Shown: one piece after another, positions 1 to 9,573 of the stretch
How the letters are laid out: each line of letters starts with the position of its first letter
Position numbering within the stretch: position 1 is the stretch's first letter
Assembly: GCF_042767895.1 (NCBI RefSeq)
Contig: NC_091554.1
Location: 47,181,983-47,196,982 of the forward strand
Source of the DNA: Penaeus vannamei
Lineage: Eukaryota; Arthropoda; Malacostraca; Decapoda; Penaeidae
Reading direction: 5' to 3'
DNA length: 15,000 nt
Notes under the pieces: model-generated
Told to the model about the DNA's origin: nothing
Database searches by the model: none
What the model saw: the letters and a program-made list of their open reading frames with translations, nothing else
Translations under genes and position numbers: made by a program

Positions 1-480
1 TAATATTAAGAATCTGAGCTTATCATGTGTCATACGGACACAGTATCATCTTGTCAAGATTTACCTTGTTGTAAAGGTTAAATGTTCTCTTGTAATTAGT
101 GACAAACAGCCGGTCAAATTGTTCATTCCAAATCACAGAGATGTGAATTAATGTACATTACACTATAAAAGAAGGATCAATTAATCATTCTTTAACGTTT
201 CACCCTCCGCTTTCAAATCTTATTACAGATTATAAACCTGTCATGATAAACACTGCTAACCATGAACTTCAGTGAACTGTAAGAAATTCATTTTTGTAAC
301 TTGAATGAACCATTACACCGGTTTTAAACTAATGAGGAACTTACCCTTAGGAGGAAGACTCATTCTAAAATCCGTGATCACTTAAACACGTCATATCACT
401 TCTTCACACAATCCTAAAGCTAATAAAACTCTTTAAAAATCACTTTTATCACCAGATGTATCCTTGGCACTGTACACCTC
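1..480. other. AT-rich non-coding stretch, nothing recognised
   Basis: No open frame of coding quality, no RNA gene and no repeat structure is visible. The sequence is AT-rich single-copy-looking DNA. It borders the CpG/CCAAT-rich island that starts near 480. If that island fires leftward, this stretch would be first intron or 5' region of a gene outside the window, which cannot be tested here. Confidence 0.5.
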
Positions 481-850
481 CCCCTTGCACTCACTGGGCA
501 CCTTCGGAAACACGGGATTAAAGTCGCTGCGTTTTCTTAATCTCCTTTTCTCATTGGTTGAAATTGTTCGAAATTCAGTCTTTCCACCAGTCGAAATACG
601 AGTTAGCGTCTAGAAAACGTTTCAAGGTTTATTTATCCACCAATGGGAATGCGATTTGTGATCAGCTGGGAGACGAAAACAATACTCCGTGTTCTGATTG
701 GTGGAAATTCTTTCATGGCTTTCGTTTCGACCAATCAGAACGCCTCTTTTGATCAGCTGTTTGAGGAAAGAAATCAGCTGATCTTTGTAAACAAACCAGC
801 AAGGTTTACACGCACAGAGCAGGGGCATCATAACACAGTGAAGGATTTCA
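480..850. promoter_or_regulatory. CpG- and CCAAT-rich promoter-like island
   Basis: This block differs from its AT-rich surroundings by frequent CpG and by densely repeated factor-type motifs. There are four CCAAT cores: 553-557 and 697-701 on the minus strand, 640-644 and 731-735 on the plus strand. GATCAGCTG occurs at 660-668 and 751-759, and inverted at 775-783, each containing an E-box CAGCTG. A perfect forkhead-type GTAAACAA sits at 787-794. The CCAAT boxes at 697 and 731 lie in a perfect 12-bp inverted repeat, GTTCTGATTGGT at 691-702 against 730-741. Clustered CCAAT boxes in alternating orientation are typical of NF-Y-driven TATA-less or divergent promoters (established knowledge). That this is a promoter, and its direction, is inference. 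A good minus-strand 5' splice site (GTGAGT at 494-489) would fit a leftward non-coding first exon ending at 495. Confidence 0.5.
691..741. repeat. Inverted repeat carrying two CCAAT boxes
   Basis: The 12-base arms GTTCTGATTGGT (691-702) and ACCAATCAGAAC (730-741) are perfect reverse complements around a 27-base spacer. Similarity continues outward and inward with single mismatches, so each arm follows the pattern G(T/C)GTTCTGATTGGT(G/C)GAAA. The CCAAT box at 553-557 also shares an ATTGGTTGAAATT-like flank. The copies therefore look related by duplication and not merely chance CCAAT hits. It could be a paired NF-Y site or the remnant of a small mobile element. No target duplication was found to support the latter. 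Confidence 0.6.
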
Positions 851-1562
851 AGCTATATAGCGAATCATAAACCAGACTAATAGAGATTATATAAGAAAAA
901 AAAGTAAAGGAAAGGGTTCAGGAGATATAGACTATACAAAAGTCTAAAACCCTGTAAAATAAGAAAGAAGAAGAAGTGAATTATTATTTATGTGTTTTTT
1001 AATGGTTCTATTATCCGTTCAGATGTCATAGTTCATATGTGTGCTTTAAATTTCTTGTTATAGTTGTTTCTTATATAAGCCAGTTATATGTTTGTAAGAA
1101 GTTAAAAGATATAAGACTACAATTGTTCCAAAGTGGACGGGGCAGATACAAAAGATATACAATATATAAGAAACGAAATGTAACCTGCAATATACGTTCA
1201 TCTGAAGAAAGTGTTGTAATCAGTAATTTAAAATCTAAAGGAGCAGCATATAATAAAAAATATCTCCTACTTTTATTCTGACAAAATAGAACTTATACAC
1301 TTCCATAGCAGTTTAGTAGTAAATATGAAAAGCAGATACTTAGCCAAAATAAACTTATTGAAAGTTTGTTGTCTTTTTCCAGAGCTCAAGATGAGGAGGC
1401 AGTCACCTGATGTATTTTCATACTACAAAGGAATCTAAAATGAGTATTAGAAACACATTAACCTGACTAGAATTCAGGTTAATGAGCAACAGATTTTCAT
1501 TGTTAGGAACTTCATGTAGTCTGAAAGTATAAGGTGGTATTATTTTTTAGCTGCAAAGGGAA
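851..1562. other. AT-rich non-coding stretch
   Basis: Only short open frames without coding character occur here. A short GAA-rich patch lies near 962-975. No splice-site pair, RNA gene or transposon end could be supported. If the island at 480-850 also fires rightward, this would be transcribed leader or intron, but no clear 5' splice site decides it. Confidence 0.45.
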
Positions 1563-1630
1563 GTTGCAGAATTTATATTAAATTTGTAGCTATCCTGTTG
1601 CAGAATTTTTATTAAAGTTGTAGCTATCCT
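1563..1630. repeat. 34-bp tandem duplication
   Basis: Two adjacent 34-base units, 1563-1596 and 1597-1630, both start GTTGCAGAATTT and end TTGTAGCTATCCT. They differ at two positions. The precise head-to-tail junction suggests a recent local tandem duplication by slippage or unequal exchange. No coding frame crosses it convincingly. Confidence 0.85.
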
Positions 1631-4600
1631 CAAGGAGAACACTGTTAAATTTAGTATAATATCCACAAGAATGTAACACTGAAATGATGATAGTCTTGGA
1701 ATAAGGTCACAATAAGCAATGGTGCATCCCCACACTTCTGGCAAAGACCAACAAGGCTTTACCTTGTATATATATTCTGTCACAGTAAAGCTTGAAATGG
1801 ATATTTCTTTGATTATAAAGCACCAAAAAGGTTTATACACTCTTATCTTATTGGTATATGTGTGATGGAGGTTTATTGACTATTAGTAAATGACATGGGG
1901 GTAGAGGCAGCTATGTCACTTAAATTCATAGATCTGCAGACTGACTAATGACTTGATTACCTTTACTTACCTTTCAGTTTATCTATTAATCTTCAAATGT
2001 TTTTATTTCTCTTTTTGTTTACCTATTTATGTATATGTATATGATTTGGGCACATTGTTAATAGACTTCTGTTGATATTGATCATTACATTTGCATATAA
2101 TTTCATGTAAATGTTCAAATATATGTTTTGCTTTCCTTACTGTAACATTAAGTACCCACGTCTTAAAAACTTAATCTGCCACTTGCCCATAAACATCTAT
2201 TTTACCTATATACATTATGCAGCTATTTGAGTACAGATTAGTGGAACTGTAAGCAGATGAATATTTACATTACAGTTATAACCATTGTTCTCCATAGTAT
2301 AATAGTACCTATCAATTACTGTAGCTAGCCTCTCTGAATAATTTTTCTTTGAAAGCTTTGTTGTCTAATATATAACATCCACAGATCTATTTTTGCAAAT
2401 ATTCTGTTAGTGACAATCAATAACTAGTTGAAAGTTGTTTATATTCTAAGGGGCAAATGACTGCATAATCTTCCTGTCCTGAATTGGAAGTAACTGATTT
2501 CAGTACCCAATGTTTCGTTTCAGAACCAAATGCCTATCAAACTATATGTGGGCTGCACAGAAGACCTTCCACACAAATCAAGAATTTTAATGCTGTAAGG
2601 CTTATTGTCTTCCATTTAGTAGCTCATAGTTCTTTTTAACCTTTAATCCTTTGAACGTGGGTACATGTACGTGTTTAGTGAATTTTGTTGCACACAGATG
2701 GCTATGCAACTGCTCATCCACTAAGGAATCCTAAATCTTTTAATTTTTGTGATTTTTTTTTTCTAATGTTATTGATATTGATGTTCTCATTATTGTTATG
2801 ATTATTAGAATTTTACAAAGATAATGACAGGTGTAGATAAATTGATTTTTGCAGAAAAACATAAAAAAGAGTAAGTAGATAAGGTAGGTATGCCTAGTCA
2901 TTGATTCCTTGGTGAATAAGTACTTTTGGTGCCATTTGTGTGTAAACATAATTAATAAACTAAAATCACAGTAGACATGGTGTGTATATCATACCACAGC
3001 ACCTTTACTAATATGGATGGAGATTCAGTACTATATGTTCTGTCATGTGCTACTCCTTTATTTCTAGATCATTTTAAAAAATGATGCTTTCCATTTGACA
3101 CTGATGCACTAATCTAGTACTTTTTTTTATTCTATTTAGGCACATGCCTGGCAATAGAGTTCAAAGAGCAATAGTCCAATCTATTCAGATTTCATAGGAT
3201 AGTTCTATGTTAGTGAAGAAGTTGCATTCCAGACCATAGCTTAGGTTCCTTATGAGCTACCTAGAACGTGAGCACTGATCATACACATAAATGCAAATTT
3301 ATATGTATAAACAGATATAGAGATAGATAGATAGACAGATGAACCGTAGTCAGGTTAGATTGACAACACCAGTATGATTGCACTTTTTTTAATGTTCTTC
3401 CTATCACCTTTTTAAATACATTGACAGTGCAGTATCATCTACACATAAGCATTGTGCTCTACAACAGTGGCATTGTGGCATGTTTTGGTAATCAAACAAC
3501 TGACGAATTAAGGTTAGTGGATTAAATATCAACGGTAGGGAGAGAGTTATAGAGTGTGCTGCTTACAGTTTGATGTAGATGTGGCTTCGGTCTACCAAAA
3601 TTCATAATAACGTTCAGACGCGTACATTCACCTTGTAACAATCATTGTATACGAGCTGCATGTAAGCAAGGCAGATCTTCCATCCGTCTTTCCAAATTTT
3701 CGTTATGTTCGGTTGAATAAGCTAAATCTGACCTTACAACTTGCATAAAAGTCATCCTGACCTTTTTTGGAAAACGAACATAATAATAATCAAGGTAGTC
3801 TGTTAATTTATCAAAGTTGACCTGGTTGTAGGCTGGGTTGATGATAGGCCGACAGACCTCAGAAGCTTTCTAAGGTGTCCTTACATAGAGTTCCATTTCT
3901 CTCATTACTCCAGGAAAGATTATTTGGTTAGTAGTGCAGGCCACTGAATGCTTGAGTATTTTTATACAGTTAAAATAGAGGGCTTGTCTCACATTAGCAG
4001 TTTTTGAAAATTATATTTTTTGATTGTTATTATTCATTAATTTTGATCGTAGATGTGACGCTCTGGTGTACGATAAATAGCAGGAAGACATTGTGGTGTG
4101 CTGTGACTGCTGAGATAAGTGACATAAAAGAAATTACCAACCAGCAATTTAGCAGAACCTGTCACCTGTTATCCATTAAAATGTGGTGTGGTTTTGACAA
4201 GATTTTATATTTCTAGCAGATGTGAAACATCCACGTCATATATCTGTTAATAGGCCTATATAAGTTATATGTAGTGGGGAGTAAACAAGAAAAGGATATA
4301 AACGTAATTTTATTATTTTTTTAAACTTCAAAACACCATTAGTAGCAATAATTACAAAATGGCATGATAATCCTCAATAAGCAAACATTTTCTTTAATTT
4401 GTACATTATGTATATATTTTTTAGCGAAGGAGTTGGTTACCTTTGGTGATAGAATACCACAAATAAGACTACCTCCTATTACACTTCAACTTTCTTTGAT
4501 TATATTATTTGTATTTAACTTCTTCATAATTTCATATACTGGATTGGGCTCATAACTTTTGATTTTTACGTAGTTTGCAAAAGGAAGGAAAATAATTATT

Positions 4601-5715
4601 TTCTAGTTATGAATGATGTGAGGATAATGATTAGATAATGATTGCATTACTAATTTATTTTTAGTTTCATTGCTTGGCTTTTGGTAGAAGTATGTTTAGT
4701 GTGATTTACTTATTTTTTGTGTAAGACTCAGACGTTATTTTTATTGTGAATAGAAAAAATGAATAGAGTTGAAAAATTATGTCTTACGATCAGGAAAGAG
4801 ACTGTAACATAGGAGAATAATTTTAAAGATTATTTCTATTTTCCAGGATTATTTTTGTTTATGAATTTTATATGTGTTACAGAGACAACCAAATCCTATT
4901 GTTCAATAAGATAGCGAGTTGCTGGAATATTTATTTCATATTGATGTTCAAATTGATGATGTTCACAGCTGTGCACATTATATTAAAGGGTCATTTGTAG
5001 ATATGACAGTAACAGTAGATTTATTAGTCTATTTACTTGTGATCATTTACTTTAGTCCAAATATAGTTTTAAGAAATAACAAAATACTTCTTTCTTCCAT
5101 CCTATATAAGTTATATGAAGTTAAAGCATAAAATCTAAACAATAGCTAGTAGGTTTATCGGATATAAATTTTCATCATCGCACTACATTTCAACTTCTTT
5201 CTGATAATGATAGAAGAGTTCTTAAGTTGTTGGAAGTAAAGATTACAAAGGGATTTGCATAATGTGCAAGTCAATAGCACTTTGGGGTTGTAAAAGAGTA
5301 GAGTGTTCATCCTACAATAGTTGATATCTTACAATGCCAGGAGAAGCTGCTTTGACAGATGGGGTGAAAAAGACGGTGATATTATTTGATAGTATTTTGT
5401 TGTAATACGAAATTGGTTCATTTGTGTTTTATTATTGATTCTTTGCTGCAGACGTGAGATGCAGATTTACATTTTCCCTTTTTTATAATATTTACTGAAA
5501 ACTTCCTGAATCAATATTTGGTAATTGTAAATCCCAGTTTGTTGTTACCAGTAATTTTACAAAAGATTGTAATAGAAGATTACTTAAAGAATCAAAGTAA
5601 ATAAGAAAAAAAATATGTACTGAAATGGTAGATTAAACTATAAGGATTAAAGGTTATTGAATTATATGTTTAAATATTAAATATAAAACATCACAGACAC
5701 AGTAATAGATGCACA
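1631..5715. other. Long AT-rich intergenic or intronic region
   Basis: About 4 kb without a credible exon. Small features only: a short GATA/GACA microsatellite near 3318-3342, and three same-direction TGACCT sequences at 3729-3734, 3758-3763 and 3818-3823, which are nuclear-receptor-type half sites. The part from about 3480 to 3930 looks a little more complex and CpG-containing than its flanks but shows no coding frame, tRNA-like boxes or terminal repeats. It may be the interior of an old decayed repeat. Confidence 0.5.
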
Positions 5716-5870
5716 GTTCATAGTACTTATTAGGTGCATATTTCATAGTACATTATAGTTTGTAGTGCATAGTAGGCATATGTTTTATTCATACTGTATG
5801 GTAAGGGTATACTTATCCCATTGTTCATAGTGCAGTGGAGGTATTTACCGAGGTCACCATTCATAGTAGG
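5716..5870. repeat. Degenerate CATAGTA-containing repeat cluster
   Basis: The core CATAGT recurs at 5719, 5744, 5768, 5826 and 5862, usually preceded by TT or GT and followed by A or G. The first three copies are about 24 bases apart, and later spacing is irregular. This resembles a decayed minisatellite of about 24 bp. No function is suggested by the context. Confidence 0.4.
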
Positions 5871-6876
5871 ATGTATAACTTCTCAGTCACTGAAAGACAA
5901 TAATTTGTTGTCCACTTGTAAAGTATATTTTTGTTACCAGTTATACGGCATTGACAATGTTGTGCTGTTGATCATCAGAGGAAAATTGAAAAAGGCAGGT
6001 TAGGTTAAACAGTTGTAAGTAAACCACATTTCTCTATTTGCTAAGATATTCTTCCCCAGATTTGTGCTTATCAATTCTAGCTGTCTTTTCTATCATATTT
6101 ATTTATTCTAATCATCAACTGTTAACCAGTCTTGCTGTCCTCTAAGATCTACGAACATCTAGTCTGTTGCATGGGATTTGACGTGATATTATTAAGGATT
6201 CTTGCAATCCCTTGTCATACATTGTATATTAAATGTTCTTTTCAATAACTGAATGTTTTCTTTACATTTTTTGGGGATGAAAGTGGCCTGCAATTACATA
6301 AGAGTATTACTAGATGGGGTACTCAGGCTTGGCTAATAAAAGCATTATATCTGAAAATATATCTAAAGAATAAGATAAAGATGCTGTTAAATTTATAATA
6401 ATGATACTAGTTAAATGATAAGGATACAAGTTTACATTTAGTGCAAATAGACTGGATATATTTCTTTATCTAAGAATAGTACATCCACATAAGCTGTCAG
6501 AAATTTGCAATTTTCAAATTAATGTAAAGTTTCTCCTGAAAATAGAAAGTAAGCGAAAAAAAGTACCTCTAACACACTGAGGCTAATAATGCATTATCTG
6601 AACAGAACTGAAATGAATATTATATAACAGCACCAGTAATTACACCTTAAAAGACAAAATATAGCAATTATTGCTCTCATAAATGGACAAAGTGGACAAA
6701 AAACAGTTAGAGTTATAAATGTTGCTAAATTATCTGTACTATCGATACAGGTAATTAGAATTATTCAAGCTGAAATAGCAGTTTACTAAATTTATTCTCC
6801 TGGGTGGCCATAAAATTAAGCTTTGCAATCCTTGGGCTAAATATATTCTTAGTCTTCATATCATCGTTGTTTAGGT
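5871..6876. other. AT-rich non-coding stretch up to the MITE
   Basis: No coding exon, RNA gene or clear repeat is visible. Open frames are short and lack any recognisable domain. It ends at the 8-base target duplication GTTTAGGT (6869-6876) that flanks the hAT-type element. Confidence 0.5.
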
Positions 6877-7152
6877 CAGGGGTTCCCAACTTGGAGAACA
6901 TGGAGTAATATGAAAATAATAACTTCAAATTAAACTGAATTTTATCTCGCCTACAGTACCTACATATAATTATCTCATGCATATCAATAAATAGGAATCT
7001 TTTCATAAAGTGTTCTATTCCTATAGCTCTTGACACCATTACACAATTCATGACTAGTAATAAGTGAATCTGAAAAGAGATACTGAAGGGGGCCATGGAG
7101 ATTATTACATATTAGTCAGAGGCCAGAGAATAAGAAAGGTTGGGAACCACAG
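6877..7152. mobile_element. Non-autonomous hAT-type MITE, 276 bp
   Basis: The left end reads CAGGGGTTCCCAAC (6877-6890). The reverse complement of the right end reads CTGTGGTTCCCAAC, ending at 7152. The terminal repeats match at 12 of 14 positions, including an unbroken GGTTCCCAAC. The flanking octamers GTTTAGGT (6869-6876) and CTTTAGGT (7153-7160) match at 7 of 8 bases. hAT transposons make 8-bp target duplications and many hAT families carry CAGNGGTTCCCAA termini (established knowledge). The right subterminal part, with GGGGGCCATGGAG and then AAGGTTGGGAACCACAG, has the usual look of this superfamily. No transposase frame fits in 276 bp, so it would have been moved in trans. The terminal mismatches and mismatched duplication indicate an old insertion. 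Confidence 0.82.
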
Positions 7153-7166
7153 CTTTAGGTTATATT

Positions 7167-8606
<1,440 letters not shown>

Positions 8607-8682
<76 letters not shown>

Positions 8683-8690
8683 GTGTGTGC

Positions 8691-8775
<85 letters not shown>

Positions 8776-8850
8776 TATATACATATATTTACATATATAT
8801 ATACATATATACATATATACATATATAGATACATATATATAGACATGTAT
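8607..8850. repeat. Compound (AT)n microsatellite block
   Basis: (AT)35 at 8607-8676 is followed by a short GTATATGTGTGTGCAT spacer, then about 75 bases of TA repeat at 8693-8767. A degenerate tail of ACATATAT and ATACATATATAG-type units runs to about 8850. The two AT arrays are self-complementary and can extrude cruciforms. Long Tyr-Ile open frames here are repeat artefacts. Confidence 0.95.
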
Positions 8851-9535
8851 ATTTTTTATTTATTCAGATCAGACAACACACATAAGGGATTTGATATTTC
8901 ATAGCCAAGTAAATTCCATCTGTATGACTGACAAGATGCAGACTGTTATGCATGTTTTTCCGTTCTGAGAATTCATAAGTCTGCAAAAAATGACATATAG
9001 TATTTCATCACCTGCAATTAACTTTTAGAAAGAGCTGAAATATGTATATCTTACTGGCTCTCCTCCCCTGCTAACACTATGTTGTCCTTTGTTATTTTCC
9101 AAAGAGGTCAGGAAAAATAGGAATACAACGATATATATTCAAAATGGGGTCTAAACAGAGTTCATGTTATGCAATACGGTAGATGACTACTAATAACCTG
9201 GCGTATGAGTACTATTGCTATAAATATAGGTTATGATTTATTTGTTTTTATCTTTCATAGCCTTCGTTACAGATGTTTGACTTGATTTGGGCGTATGTCT
9301 ACCTAATCATACTGAATTTCAACACGGACTAATACTACTTTTCTCTTTCATATACAGAGATAAGGAAAGGTGATTGTAAAATGAAAAGTAGACATACAAC
9401 AAAAGTTATCGTTACACAAAGGCTCATGCGTAATTTTGACTCTGTTTTGTGAACTTTTTGTTGAGCAAACCCCCAAGAGCACAGGGAGGAAGAGAACCCT
9501 TTGAAATTGCAGCATAAACTATCTGTGATAAGCCT
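8851..9535. other. Region downstream of the acidic-protein gene
   Basis: AT-rich sequence without an exon of its own. It lies just beyond the 3' end of the minus-strand gene. If the stop-proximal AATAAA at 9565-9560 is bypassed, part of this stretch becomes 3' UTR. A second minus-strand AATAAA at 9242-9237 would give a UTR of about 350 bases. Confidence 0.45.
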
Positions 9536-9559
9536 TATCGTATAGATAATTTGGGGATT

Positions 9560-9565
9560 TTTATT
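9560..9565 (-). terminator. Candidate polyadenylation signal AATAAA
   Basis: The canonical hexamer AATAAA occurs on the minus strand only eight bases after the TAA stop (9576-9574). Cleavage 10-30 bases downstream would give a 3' UTR of roughly 25-45 bases, which is very short. The next canonical hexamer on this strand is at 9242-9237. Either or both may be used, and 3' end reads would decide. Confidence 0.5.
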
Positions 9566-9573
9566 AACCCGTT

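Noticed and set aside
558..870. Short open frames in the CCAAT island, some with plausible amino-acid mixes
   Set aside because: Overlapping frames on both strands share the same inverted-repeat DNA. There is no splice support or domain, and the regulatory-motif reading fits better.
480..870. CCAAT island as a MITE
   Set aside because: The inverted repeats are internal. I found no terminal repeats with a flanking target duplication.
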